DNA of 64,000 nt from Amycolatopsis sp. NBC_01480 (GCF_036227205.1 NZ_CP109442.1:3844001-3908000), one strand, 5' to 3'. Positions 44,024 through 52,939 are shown, numbered from the stretch's first letter. The notes: generated from the letters alone by a model not told the origin. Numbers and translations: made by a program.

Positions 44024-45930
44024 TGGATCCCGCCTGGTACCTGCGAAGACTTTCGGCGATGGGGCCGGCCGAGATCGCCGGCCGCGCCACCGAAGCGCTG
44101 CGCAAGCAACAGTGGCGTGGCGTCGCCCGGCAGAAGGCGAGCTGGCTGCCCCATCGCGCGTTCCCGCCGTTCACCCCGGTCACCGGAGTCGCTGGAGTCT
44201 CCGAAGAGGCCCGCCGCGAGCTGCTGGCCACGGCCGAGCGGCTGATGGACGGGCACGCCGAGTACTTCGGCGTCGAGCGCGCTGACCTCGTCGCGCCGGA
44301 CTGGGCCTTCGACCCGAAGACCGGCCGGCGCGCGCCGGGCGAGGCCTACTCGTTCGACATCGCCTACCGCAGCGAGGACACGGTCGGCGACATCAAGCAG
44401 ATCTGGGAGCCCTCGCGGCACCAGCACCTCACCGTGCTGGCCGCGGCGTACGCGCTGACCGGCGACGACCGGTACGCCCACCGCGTGGCCGACCACCTGA
44501 AGTCCTGGTGGGTGGCGAACCCGCCGATGCGCGGCGTGCACTGGCTGAGCGGGATCGAGCTGGGCATCCGGCTGCTGTCCTGGGTGTGGGTGCGGCGGCT
44601 GCTCGACGGCTGGGCCGGCGCGCCCGGCCTGTTCGAGGACAATCCCGAGGCGCTGCACCAGATCTGGCACCACCAGCGCTGGCTGGCCGCGTTTCCGAGC
44701 CGCGGCTCCTCGGCCAACAACCACGTGATCGCCGAGGACGCCGGACAGCTCGCGGCCGCCTGCGCGTTCGACTGGTTCCCGGAATCACCAGCCTGGCGCG
44801 AGGCCGCGATGCGGTCGCTGGACACGCAGCTGCAGGCCAACACGTTCGCCTCCGGGCTCAACCGTGAGCTGGCCACCGAGTACCACGGGCTGGTGCTGGA
44901 GCTGGGACTCGCGGCCGCGCTGGAGGCCGGTGCCGTGGTGCCGGAATCGACTTGGCTGGTGCTGCGCCGGATGTGCGACGCACTGGCGTCCATTGTGGAC
45001 GCCGAACTGCGGCCGCCGCGGCAGGGCGACGCCGACGACGGCTACGGGCTGGTCGTAGACGGCGCCGGCGTGAGCCGCTGGGCCTCGCTGCTCGCGACGG
45101 GTGACGCGCTCTTCGGCCGCTGCGAGTGGTGGCCCGAGGTGGCGGGCGGCGACGTGCGGACCGCGTTGTTCTCCACGCTGGCCAAGGTGCCCGCGCTGGA
45201 AGGCACGCGGCCGCCGCGCCGACCCGACGACCTGTTCGACGCCGGTCTGACGATCCTGCGCACTCCGTCCGGTGAGCCGGGGGAGATCTGGTGCCGCTGC
45301 GACGGCGGGCCGCACGGCTTCCTCGCCATCGCCGCCCACGCGCACGCGGACGCGCTTTCGCTGGAGGTCCGCCACGACGGCGTCGACATCCTCGCCGACC
45401 CCGGCACCTACTGCTACCACGGCGAACCGGAGTGGCGCTCGTACTTCCGCTCCACGCTGGGCCACAACACGCTGGAACTCGGCGGCACGGACCAGTCGGC
45501 GTCCGGCGGGCCGTTCCTCTGGACGCGCCACGCGAACACGCGGACGCTGGCCGTCGGCCCGGTGCGCTGGCGCGCGGAGCACGACGGCTACGCGCCGGCC
45601 GTGCACCGCCGATGCGTCGAACTGGCCGGCCGCACGCTGACCGTGGTCGACGAGGTGGAGTCCGGGACGCCGTTGCCCGCCCGGCTCGTCTTCCACCTCG
45701 GGCCGCTCGTCGAGGTGAGCCTGGACGGCGCCGTCGCGAAGCTGGCCTGGCCGGGCCACACGGCGGCGCTGGAACTGCCCGGCGGGCTCGCCTGGACCGC
45801 GCACCGCGGCGAGACGAACCCGCCGCTCGGCTGGTACTCGGCCGGCTTCGGCCGCCGCGAACCGGCGACCACCTTGGTGGGCCAAGGCTTCATCACCGAA
45901 CCGCTGACCACCGTGCTCCGCTTCACCTGA
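44023..45930 (+). CDS. Heparinase II/III-like protein, no signal peptide
   Basis: 635 residues. Opens MDPAWYLRRLSAMGPAEIAG, an N-terminus common to exopolysaccharide-locus heparinase-like proteins. Alpha/alpha-toroid with SSANNHVIAEDAGQL near residue 229 and the beta-sandwich signature HAHADALSLEV near 440, followed by DPGTYCYHGEPEWRSYFRS and LGHNTLELGG. Family members cleave uronic-acid polysaccharides by beta-elimination. It lacks an export signal, so it may act on lipid-linked precursors or be non-catalytic. The frame is open far upstream, but ATG 44023 overlaps the previous stop. Confidence 0.85.
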   Translation: MDPAWYLRRLSAMGPAEIAGRATEALRKQQWRGVARQKASWLPHRAFPPFTPVTGVAGVSEEARRELLATAERLMDGHAEYFGVERADLVAPDWAFDPKTGRRAPGEAYSFDIAYRSEDTVGDIKQIWEPSRHQHLTVLAAAYALTGDDRYAHRVADHLKSWWVANPPMRGVHWLSGIELGIRLLSWVWVRRLLDGWAGAPGLFEDNPEALHQIWHHQRWLAAFPSRGSSANNHVIAEDAGQLAAACAFDWFPESPAWREAAMRSLDTQLQANTFASGLNRELATEYHGLVLELGLAAALEAGAVVPESTWLVLRRMCDALASIVDAELRPPRQGDADDGYGLVVDGAGVSRWASLLATGDALFGRCEWWPEVAGGDVRTALFSTLAKVPALEGTRPPRRPDDLFDAGLTILRTPSGEPGEIWCRCDGGPHGFLAIAAHAHADALSLEVRHDGVDILADPGTYCYHGEPEWRSYFRSTLGHNTLELGGTDQSASGGPFLWTRHANTRTLAVGPVRWRAEHDGYAPAVHRRCVELAGRTLTVVDEVESGTPLPARLVFHLGPLVEVSLDGAVAKLAWPGHTAALELPGGLAWTAHRGETNPPLGWYSAGFGRREPATTLVGQGFITEPLTTVLRFT

Positions 45931-45953
45931 GGCGTTTCACCGAGAGGATCGAT

Positions 45954-47483
45954 GTGCGACTGACCAGCAGGCTGGCTCTGCTCCTGGGTGCGCTGTGCCC
46001 GCTGGTCCTGGCCGGGTGCTCCAGCGCACCCGACGAAGACCCGGCGGCGAGCCAGGTCGCCGCGACCTCGGCCGCGCCGGCCGGGCCCGTCGCCGCGGTG
46101 TGCGACAAGATGCCGCCCGGCCCCGCCACCGCCCCGGCGGGCGCGGTGACCGTGGACCCGGCGGTGCCCGGCGACCTCGCCACCAAGACCAAGGACTCCC
46201 CGTCCGGCACCACGTTCTGGCTGGGGCCCGGCGCCCACCACCTCGGCGACGACCGGTTCGACCAGGTCCAGCCCAAGGACGGCGACGTCTACGTCGGGGC
46301 GCCCGGCGCGGTCCTCGACGGGCGCCGGATCAACCAGTACGCCTTCACCGGGCACGCGAAGAACGTCAAGATCCAGTCGCTGACCGTGCAGGGCTTCGTG
46401 GCGCCGCGCGACGAGGGCGTGGTCAACCACGACTCCGGCGACGGCTGGCTGATCCAGCACACCACCGTCCAGGACAACGACGGCGCCGGGCTGATGGCCG
46501 GGGCGAAGCAGCAGGTGCTGGACAACTGCCTGCGGCGCAACGGCCAGTACGGCATGAACGCGTTCTCCGGCGACGGCGACATCACCGGGCTGGTGGTGCG
46601 CGGCAACGAGATCACCGGCAACAACACCGGCGACTGGGAGAAGAAGGTCGACGGCTGCGGCTGCACCGGCGGGATCAAGTTCTGGGACGTGAACGGCGCC
46701 GACGTGACCGGCAACTGGGTGCACGACAACCGCGGCACCGGGCTGTGGGCCGACACCAACAACAACGACTTCCTGATCGAGGGCAACCTGATCGAGAACA
46801 ACGACAGCTCCGCGATCACGTACGAGACCAGCTACAACGCCGTGATCCGGAACAACACCCTGCGCCGCAACAACCTGGTCGACGGCCGCTCCTACACCGA
46901 CCGCGGCGACACCTTCCCGCTGGCGACGATCTACGTCTCCGAGTCCGGCGGCGAGCCGCGGGTGAAGGCGCGCACGTCGAAGCTGGAGATCTACGGCAAC
47001 GTGTTCGAGAACAACTGGAACGGCATCACGCTGTGGGAGAACGCGGACCGCTTCTGCAACAGCCCGGCCAACACCTCCAGCGGCGTCTGCACCGAGCTCG
47101 TGCCGGACACGACCAAGTGCGCCGCGCCGGCGATCGCGCAGAAGCCGCTGTACGACGACTGCCGCTGGAAGACCCAGCGCGTGGACGTGCACAACAACCG
47201 CTTCATGCTCGACCCGGCGGCGATCGGCTGCCAGGAGACCTGCGCGCGGATGGGGCTGCTGTCGAACTTCGGCACCTACCCGGACTGGTCCCCGTACAAG
47301 GGCGACGTGGTGCAGACCGCGATCACCCACAACCAGGACAACTCCTGGCACGACAACGCCTACACCGGGCCGTGGACGTTCATCGCCGGCGACCAGAGCC
47401 ACATCCTGGGCATCGGCGAGTGGGAGGGCGCGCCGTACGACCAGGACGCGCGCACCACCTATCAGCGTGGCGGGGGTGGCTGA
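45954..47483 (+). CDS. Right-handed parallel beta-helix lipoprotein
   Basis: 509 residues. Lipoprotein signal: SRLALLLGALCPLVLAGC with lipobox Cys22. The mature part contains repeated beta-helix rungs rich in N and G (VVNHDSGDGWLIQHTTVQ, VLDNCLRRNGQYGMNAFS, LIEGNLIENNDSSAITYE). The fold is that of polysaccharide lyases, pectate-type enzymes and the AlgG-type mannuronan epimerase, so a surface enzyme that modifies the uronate polymer is plausible. GTG start with GAGAGGA upstream. One base from the polymerase gene. Confidence 0.82.
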   Translation: MRLTSRLALLLGALCPLVLAGCSSAPDEDPAASQVAATSAAPAGPVAAVCDKMPPGPATAPAGAVTVDPAVPGDLATKTKDSPSGTTFWLGPGAHHLGDDRFDQVQPKDGDVYVGAPGAVLDGRRINQYAFTGHAKNVKIQSLTVQGFVAPRDEGVVNHDSGDGWLIQHTTVQDNDGAGLMAGAKQQVLDNCLRRNGQYGMNAFSGDGDITGLVVRGNEITGNNTGDWEKKVDGCGCTGGIKFWDVNGADVTGNWVHDNRGTGLWADTNNNDFLIEGNLIENNDSSAITYETSYNAVIRNNTLRRNNLVDGRSYTDRGDTFPLATIYVSESGGEPRVKARTSKLEIYGNVFENNWNGITLWENADRFCNSPANTSSGVCTELVPDTTKCAAPAIAQKPLYDDCRWKTQRVDVHNNRFMLDPAAIGCQETCARMGLLSNFGTYPDWSPYKGDVVQTAITHNQDNSWHDNAYTGPWTFIAGDQSHILGIGEWEGAPYDQDARTTYQRGGGG

Positions 47484-47484
47484 G

Positions 47485-48726
47485 ATGGCTCTGCTGAACA
47501 ACATCCGGCAGCCGACGCCCGTGGAGACGGGTGAGCCGACGCCGAAGCTCGTCGGCGCGTCGTGGGCGCTGCTGATCCTCAACACGCTGGGCTCCACCGG
47601 TGCCCAGACTGTGATCCCGCTGCCGCGCTCGGTGATCCAGATCGTCACCATGGGCGCGCTGATGTCGGCGTTCGCGCTGGCGCTGGTGCTCAACCCGCGG
47701 ATCAAGGTGCGGCCCAGCGCGTACCTGATGCTGCTCAGCCTGCTGCTCGTCTCGAGCATCGTGGCCAGCCTCGACCTGGAAAGCGGGCTCGGGGCGCTGT
47801 TCCGGTGCTTCCGGTTCGCGATCTTCGTGGTGACGCTGTGGCTGCTCACACCGTGGTGGAACGGGTCGTTCACCTTCGTCCGGCACCACATCCGGATGTT
47901 CGGCGCGGTGCTCGTCTCGGTCGTCATCGGGCTGGTCGTCTCGCCGGGCAAAGCGATGCCCGGGACCTACGGCGGGCGGCTCGCGGGTGCGGTGTGGCCG
48001 CTGACCCCACCGCAGGTCGGGCAATACGCAGCCGTGATCGCGGGCCTCGCGGCGCTGCTGTGGCTCGGCAAGCGGATGGAGTACAAGACGGCGCTGGCGG
48101 TGATCGTCCCGTCGCTCGCCCTGCTCCTGCTGACGCACACCCGCACGGCGACGCTCGGGCTGGTCGCCGGTTTGGTCGTCGCGCTGCTCTCGCTGGCGCT
48201 GACCAGCGCCCGCGCGCGCAAGGTGTTCGCCGTGCTTGTCGTGATCAGCGGGTTCTCCGCCGTGGTGCTCGGCGGGCTGCTGCAGGCGTGGTTCCTGCGC
48301 GGGCAGAGCCAGGACAACTTCTCCAGCCTCACCGGCCGCGCGAAGGTGTGGGACGCGCTGCTTTCGGCCCCGCGCACGATCAACGAGTACATCTTCGGCG
48401 TGGGCCTGACCGACAAGTCCTACGGCGGGCTCCCGATCGACAACAGCTGGCTCGCCGTCTACCACGAGCAGGGTTTTGTCGGGATCGCGATCGTCGCGAC
48501 GTTCCTGCTGGTGCTGGTCGCGGTGGCGCTGCTGCGGCCGCCGTCGCTGGCCCGCGCCTGCGCGATCTTCCTGATCACCTACTGCATCTCCGCGTCCTAC
48601 ACCGAAGCCGGACTCGGCGACGCCTCGCCGTACCTGCTGCACCTGGCGCTGGCCGCGACGCTGCTCGCGCAGGGTGGCGGCCGGATGCGCGAGGACGACT
48701 TCATCCCGAAAGGCCGGCCCGAATGA
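47485..48726 (+). CDS. O-antigen polymerase/ligase family protein (Wzy-like)
   Basis: 413 residues, about ten membrane segments. Motifs shared with Wzy/WaaL proteins: LLTHTRTATLGLVAG, FSSLTGRAKVWDALL and the large external loop before YIFGVGLTDKSYGG, then DNSWLAVYHEQGFVG. Polymerises or transfers lipid-linked repeat units outside the membrane. Overlaps the next glycosyltransferase by 4 bases (ATGA). ATG 47485 chosen; upstream GTG 47467 lies within the beta-helix gene. Confidence 0.85.
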   Translation: MALLNNIRQPTPVETGEPTPKLVGASWALLILNTLGSTGAQTVIPLPRSVIQIVTMGALMSAFALALVLNPRIKVRPSAYLMLLSLLLVSSIVASLDLESGLGALFRCFRFAIFVVTLWLLTPWWNGSFTFVRHHIRMFGAVLVSVVIGLVVSPGKAMPGTYGGRLAGAVWPLTPPQVGQYAAVIAGLAALLWLGKRMEYKTALAVIVPSLALLLLTHTRTATLGLVAGLVVALLSLALTSARARKVFAVLVVISGFSAVVLGGLLQAWFLRGQSQDNFSSLTGRAKVWDALLSAPRTINEYIFGVGLTDKSYGGLPIDNSWLAVYHEQGFVGIAIVATFLLVLVAVALLRPPSLARACAIFLITYCISASYTEAGLGDASPYLLHLALAATLLAQGGGRMREDDFIPKGRPE

Positions 48727-49913
48727 GGGTGCTCGTCGTCCACAACCGCTACCGCTCCGAGCAGCCGAGCGGGGAGAACAATGTCGTCGACGCCGAGGTG
48801 AAGCTGCTGCACCACGGCGGGGTGAAGGTCGGCCGGTTCGAGCGGCAGAGCGACGACATAGCGTCGATGTCGTTGCCGCGCAAGGCTTTGGTGCCGTTGC
48901 AGGTGCCGTGGAACCGCTCGGCGCGCGCCGAGCTGGCCACGCGGCTGCGGGTGGAGCGGCCGGACGTGGTGCACGTGCACAACACGTTCCCGCTGCTTTC
49001 GCCCTCGGTGCTGGCGGCGTGCGCGGACGCGCGGGTGCCGGTGGTGGCGACGCTGCACAACTACGGCCTGGTCTGCCCGCCCGGCACGCTGTACCGCGAC
49101 GGCCACGTGTGCACGGACTGCGTCGGCCGCGCGCCGGTGCCCGCGGTGCGGCACGGGTGCTACCGCGGGTCCGCCGTCGCGACGCTGCCGATGGCCGTCA
49201 ACCTCGTCGCGAACCGGCACCGCTGGCGCACGGGGGTCACGCGGTTCTTCTGCATTTCCGGCGCCCAGCGGCGGCTGCTCGTGGACGCGGGCCTGCCCGC
49301 GGACCGGCTGACCGTGAAGCACAACTTCGTCACCGACCCCGGCGTGCGCCGGACCGGCGCCGGTGAGCACGTGCTGTTCCTCGGCCGGCTGACCGAGGAG
49401 AAGGGCGTGTCGCTGCTGATGGCCGCGTGGCACCGGCTGGGTGGTTCGCTCGGGTTGCCGCTGGTGATCGCCGGCACCGGCCCGCTGTCGGACGAGGTGG
49501 CTGCGTGGGCCTCGGGGCGCGACGACGTGTCGTACGTCGGGCTCCAGAGTTCTGCGGAGTGCCGTGACCTGGCCGCTCGGGCGGCGGTGATGGTCGCGCC
49601 GTCGGCCTGGCTGGAGGCGTTCGGGTTGGTGGTGGTGGAGGCGATGGCCGCGGGAGTGCCGACGGTCGCGCCCGCGCACGGCGCGTTCGAGGAGCTGATT
49701 TCCGACGGCGTCACGGGCCTGCTGCACACCCCCGGTTCGGCGCCGTCACTGGCGGACGCGTTGCGGGACGCCGTCAGGGATCCGGAGCGCAACCGCAAGA
49801 TGGGCTCGGCCGCGCGGGAGCGGTACGAACTCGATTTCACCCCGGAAACCGGCCTGCGCCGCCTGATCGAGGGTTACGAGGCGGCGATCACGGCGTACGG
49901 TTCCGCTCGATGA
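48723..49913 (+). CDS. GT4 glycosyltransferase
   Basis: 396 residues, GT-B fold. Opens MRVLVVHNRYRSEQPSGENN; VHVHNTFPLLSPSVL and the cysteine segment DGHVCTDCVGRAPVP are features of a GT4 subgroup found in capsule loci. C-terminal E-x7-E: EAFGLVVVEAMAAG. Part of the repeat-unit assembly line with the earlier GT4. Overlaps both neighbours by 4 bases. Confidence 0.85.
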   Translation: MRVLVVHNRYRSEQPSGENNVVDAEVKLLHHGGVKVGRFERQSDDIASMSLPRKALVPLQVPWNRSARAELATRLRVERPDVVHVHNTFPLLSPSVLAACADARVPVVATLHNYGLVCPPGTLYRDGHVCTDCVGRAPVPAVRHGCYRGSAVATLPMAVNLVANRHRWRTGVTRFFCISGAQRRLLVDAGLPADRLTVKHNFVTDPGVRRTGAGEHVLFLGRLTEEKGVSLLMAAWHRLGGSLGLPLVIAGTGPLSDEVAAWASGRDDVSYVGLQSSAECRDLAARAAVMVAPSAWLEAFGLVVVEAMAAGVPTVAPAHGAFEELISDGVTGLLHTPGSAPSLADALRDAVRDPERNRKMGSAARERYELDFTPETGLRRLIEGYEAAITAYGSAR

Positions 49914-50548
49914 GAACTAGGGTCCGCCCGGCGTTGCCCGCCTCGGTGCGCGCGCCTTCGCTGGTGCTCGCCGGTCTGGGCCTCGTGACGCTGGTAGTGC
50001 TCGGCCTGCTGTTCGCGGGCCGCTCGACCCCGAGCGCGTTCGACGCGGGCCTGCTGCCGGGCCCGGACGGCTTGCTCGACCCGTGGTGGTACTTCGCCAA
50101 CGCCATCGATTTCTGCGGCGAGCCAGTGGGTTCGGCGATCTTGATGGTGCTGTTCGTCGGCGGCGCGCTACTGGCGGGCCGGGTGCGGACGGCCGTGCTG
50201 GCACTCGTCGGCTGCGGGATCACGGTCGCTTTGACGTCAGTGTTGAAGCCGCTGACCGGCCGGACGATCCACGGCAGCTTCCTGTCCTACCCGAGCGGGC
50301 ACACGGCGTTCGCCACGGCGTTGGCTCTCATTGGCGCTTTTGTGCTGGTGGACCGCTTTCGCCTGGGCCGCGCTGGTGGTCTGGCGCTGATGCTGGGACT
50401 TGCCCTGGTGTGCGGTCTCCTGATGGCGTGGGCGGAAGTGGCCCTCGGCGCCCACTACCCGACGGACACCATCGGCGGCTTCGCCACGGCACTGGCGGTG
50501 ATCCCGGCTACGGCTTTCGCGGTCGACCGGGTGTGGGCGCGGCGTTGA
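49910..50548 (+). CDS. PAP2-family phosphatase
   Basis: 212 residues with about six membrane segments and the three PAP2 phosphatase motifs: KPLTGRTIHGSF, YPSGHTAFATA and EVALGAHYPTDTIGG (nucleophile His in the last). Probably recycles undecaprenyl diphosphate released by polymerisation. Last gene of the forward cluster; its 3' end overlaps the convergent hxlR gene by 41 bases. Confidence 0.87.
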   Translation: MRTRVRPALPASVRAPSLVLAGLGLVTLVVLGLLFAGRSTPSAFDAGLLPGPDGLLDPWWYFANAIDFCGEPVGSAILMVLFVGGALLAGRVRTAVLALVGCGITVALTSVLKPLTGRTIHGSFLSYPSGHTAFATALALIGAFVLVDRFRLGRAGGLALMLGLALVCGLLMAWAEVALGAHYPTDTIGGFATALAVIPATAFAVDRVWARR

Positions 50549-50906
50549 CGGCACCGGAGCGGTTGGCGTTGATCTGCTCGTGGTTGGCCATCGCCCATTC
50601 GGCGAGCGCCATCACCAGCGGCACCAGGCTGTGGCCCAGCTCGGTCAGCTCGTACTCGACGCGTGGCGGCACCTCGGCGTAGGCGGTGCGGGTCACCAGG
50701 CCATCCTCGACGAGGTGTTTGAGCGTCAGGGTGAGCATCCGCTGTGAGATGCCGGCAATGCCCTCCTCCAGCGCGCCGAACCGCAGCGGCCCGGCGCGCA
50801 GGGTGCCGACCACCAGCAGGCTCCACTTGTCGCCGATGCGGTCCAGCACTTCGCGGACCGCGCCGCCTTCGCGGATCCGCGCGCCCTTCGGTGTGACCTT
50901 CGCCAT
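50508..50906 (-). CDS. HxlR family transcriptional regulator
   Basis: 132 residues: VREVLDRIGDKWSLLVVGTL, RFGALEEGIAGISQRMLTLTLKHL and the wing PRVEYELTELG are diagnostic. ATG 50906 has AGGAAAGGAG 8 bases upstream; the frame is open upstream without such a site. Divergent from the DoxX-type gene at 51013 and probably regulates it in response to a redox or electrophile signal. Confidence 0.9.
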   Translation of the reverse strand: MAKVTPKGARIREGGAVREVLDRIGDKWSLLVVGTLRAGPLRFGALEEGIAGISQRMLTLTLKHLVEDGLVTRTAYAEVPPRVEYELTELGHSLVPLVMALAEWAMANHEQINANRSGAVNAAPTPGRPRKP

Positions 50907-51012
50907 GCCCGAGGCTCCTTTCCTGGACACATACATCGCTGTGCCTTTTGCCGCCGTCCCCATGCACACAGATCATCAGGCTGCGCACACAAGGTAAGGA
51001 TTGGGGAATACG

Positions 51013-51381
51013 GTGAATATCGCATTGTGGATCGTCCAGGTCTTCCTCGCTGCGGTTTACCTAGCGGCGGGTGGGCTCAAGGTCGTACGGCCGCGCGAAC
51101 GCTTGGTCGCCACGGGAAACTTGGACTGGATGAAGGACTCCTCGGACGCCGGGGTGAAGGCGGTCGGCCTGGTGGAGATCCTGGGCGCGCTCGGCGTGGT
51201 CCTGCCCTGGCTGACCGGAATCGCGCCGATCCTCACCCCGATCGCCGCGGTCGGCCTCGTCGTCGTGCAGATCGGCGCGCTCCGGGTGCACCTGGTCCGC
51301 AACGAACGGCGGCCGTTGCCGGCCAACGTGCTCCTGCTGCTGCTCGCCGCCTTCGTCGCGGCCGGCCGTTTCCTGGGTTAA
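51013..51381 (+). CDS. DoxX-like small membrane protein
   Basis: 122 residues, four membrane segments (NIALWIVQVFLAAVYLAAG; LVEILGALGVVLPWLTG; ILTPIAAVGLVVVQIGALR; LLLLLAAFVAAGRF). GTG 51013 gives the common family start VNIALWIVQ; TTG 51001 is the alternative. Family members belong to a DoxX/DoxD-related group linked to redox or thiol stress. HxlR divergence supports a stress role. Confidence 0.82.
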   Translation: MNIALWIVQVFLAAVYLAAGGLKVVRPRERLVATGNLDWMKDSSDAGVKAVGLVEILGALGVVLPWLTGIAPILTPIAAVGLVVVQIGALRVHLVRNERRPLPANVLLLLLAAFVAAGRFLG

Positions 51382-51411
51382 TTGGCGCGACGCGAGCCGG
51401 GCGGACTTGTC

Positions 51412-52125
51412 ATGCTGCCCCGCGTGATCGACGACTACGCGCTCGCGCGGCGGGCGAACATGCGCTGGAACACCCCGCTCGACGAGCAGCACGCGGAACT
51501 GCTGCTGCGCCGGCTCGACGTCCGCGGGGGGACCGTGGTGGACCTCGGCTGCGGGTGGGGCGAGCTGCTGATCCGCGCGGTCGACGGGACGGCGGCGCGG
51601 GGGATCGGCGTCGACGTCGACGAGGTCGCGCTCGACCGGGGCCGGAAAGCGGTGAGCGAGCGGGGCGCCGCGGTCGAGTTCGTGCACCAGCCCGCGGCGC
51701 AGTGGCGCGGGACGGCCGTGCGGGCCATCTGCATCGGCGCCTCGCACGCGTTCGGCGGGACTAAGCCTGCCCTCGAAGCCCTCGCCGCGACCACCGACCG
51801 GCTGCTCTTCGGCGACGGCTACTGGGCCGCCGAACCCACCGAAGCCGCGCGGGAAATCCTCGGCGACGACATCCTCACGCTGCCCGAACTGCTCGAAGCC
51901 TGCCGCGAAACCGGGTGGCGCGTGCGGCACCTCAGCACGGCCGACCAGCGCGAGTGGGACGACTTCGAGTCGACCTCCTGGTCCGGCCGGCTGGACTGGC
52001 TGCTGAGCCACCCCGACGACCCGCGGGCCGCCGAGACGCGCGAGTGGCTCGACCAGCGCGAGCGGGAGTACGTGTCCGTCTACCGGGGCGTGCTCGGGCT
52101 CGGCTATCTGGTGCTGGTTCGCTGA
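51412..52125 (+). CDS. Class I SAM-dependent methyltransferase
   Basis: 237 residues. SAM motif VVDLGCGWGELLIRAV near residue 33 and acidic GVDVDEVALDRG; later GDGYWAAEPTEAAREILG as in small-molecule methyltransferases. Substrate unknown. ATG 51412 chosen; the frame is open from the doxX stop. No operon partner beyond doxX, 30 bases upstream. Confidence 0.8.
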   Translation: MLPRVIDDYALARRANMRWNTPLDEQHAELLLRRLDVRGGTVVDLGCGWGELLIRAVDGTAARGIGVDVDEVALDRGRKAVSERGAAVEFVHQPAAQWRGTAVRAICIGASHAFGGTKPALEALAATTDRLLFGDGYWAAEPTEAAREILGDDILTLPELLEACRETGWRVRHLSTADQREWDDFESTSWSGRLDWLLSHPDDPRAAETREWLDQREREYVSVYRGVLGLGYLVLVR

Positions 52126-52199
52126 CAGGTTCCACTTGCCGAGATTTGCTCAGGTTCGCCGTAGAAATGAGAGTACCGCCGGAGATTTGCGATCCACGG

Positions 52200-52228
52200 T
52201 GAAACGTCACTGAATACGGCGGTAGGCT
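52200..52228 (+). promoter_or_regulatory. Possible leaderless promoter of antitoxin gene
   Basis: TGAAAC (52200-52205) and TAGGCT (52223-52228), spacing 17, with the GTG start only 8 bases beyond the -10. No ribosome site is seen before that GTG, as expected for a leaderless mRNA. Confidence 0.4.
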
Positions 52229-52235
52229 GGGGCGC

Positions 52236-52556
52236 GTGACGAGCACTGATCCGATGATGGCGCGGGCGGACGTATCCGTCGCCGCCGACGGCCGGGTGAC
52301 GATCCCGGCGCAGCTTCGGCAAGCGGCGGGGATCTCGCCGGGGTCGAACCTGGTCGCCTACGTCGAGCGAGGCAGGGTGATCCTGGAGGACCGCGATCAC
52401 CTGCTGCGGCGAGTGCAGGACGAAGCGATCGCGGCGGCCCGCGCCGCCGGGGTGACCGGGAGCGTGACGGACTCCCTGCTCGCCGACCGGCGAGCAGCGG
52501 CAGCGCAGGAGGGCGCCGGTGGCAACGCGACCGCGGTCGAAGGGGGCCCGGCGTGA
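52236..52556 (+). CDS. AbrB/MazE-type antitoxin (VapB-like)
   Basis: 106 residues: swapped-hairpin DNA-binding domain ADVSVAADGRVTIPAQLRQA then AGISPGSNLVAYVERGRVIL, followed by a helical toxin-neutralising tail (LLRRVQDEAIAAARAAG). Stop overlaps the PIN-domain toxin start by 4 bases, the usual antitoxin-toxin order. Expected to repress its own operon with the toxin. Confidence 0.87.
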   Translation: MTSTDPMMARADVSVAADGRVTIPAQLRQAAGISPGSNLVAYVERGRVILEDRDHLLRRVQDEAIAAARAAGVTGSVTDSLLADRRAAAAQEGAGGNATAVEGGPA

Positions 52557-52939
52557 CGGCGGTGCTGGACGCGAGCGCGATCCTCGCGCTGATCTACCGC
52601 GAGGACGGTCACGACCAGGTGGCCGCGCAGATCCGAGGCGCGGTGATCAGTGCCGTGAACTTCTCCGAGGTCGTGCGGAAGCTCGTCCAGAACGGCCACC
52701 CGGCACCGGCGGAAGCGGCAGGCGTTGTGCTGTCCCTCGGCGCGACCGTGGCCGCGTTCACCGCAGCCGAGGCCGTCGACACCGCGCTGCTGTGGACCAG
52801 CACTCGCAGCGGCGGTCTGTCGCTGGGCGACCGTGCGTGCCTCGCGGTCGCCGGCAGTGTCCCGGAAGGCCGCGCGGTCACCGCGGACCGGGCTTGGGCG
52901 CGGGTCGATGCCGGCGTGCCGGTCGACCTCATCCGCTGA
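52553..52939 (+). CDS. vapC: VapC-type PIN-domain ribonuclease toxin
   Basis: 128 residues. PIN acidic residues visible: VLDASAILAL (Asp), NFSEVVRKL (Glu), LSLGDRACLAVA (Asp) and AVTADRAWARV (Asp). Cleaves RNA when released from its antitoxin. GTG start, coupled to the antitoxin. It sits between the two converging polysaccharide clusters; convergent with the aminotransferase gene 38 bases away, without an obvious terminator. Confidence 0.9.
   Translation: MTAVLDASAILALIYREDGHDQVAAQIRGAVISAVNFSEVVRKLVQNGHPAPAEAAGVVLSLGATVAAFTAAEAVDTALLWTSTRSGGLSLGDRACLAVAGSVPEGRAVTADRAWARVDAGVPVDLIR

Noticed and set aside
45588..47951. 787-codon reverse open frame over the heparinase, beta-helix and polymerase genes
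   Set aside because: No start signal or motif; lies antisense to three genes with clear signatures.
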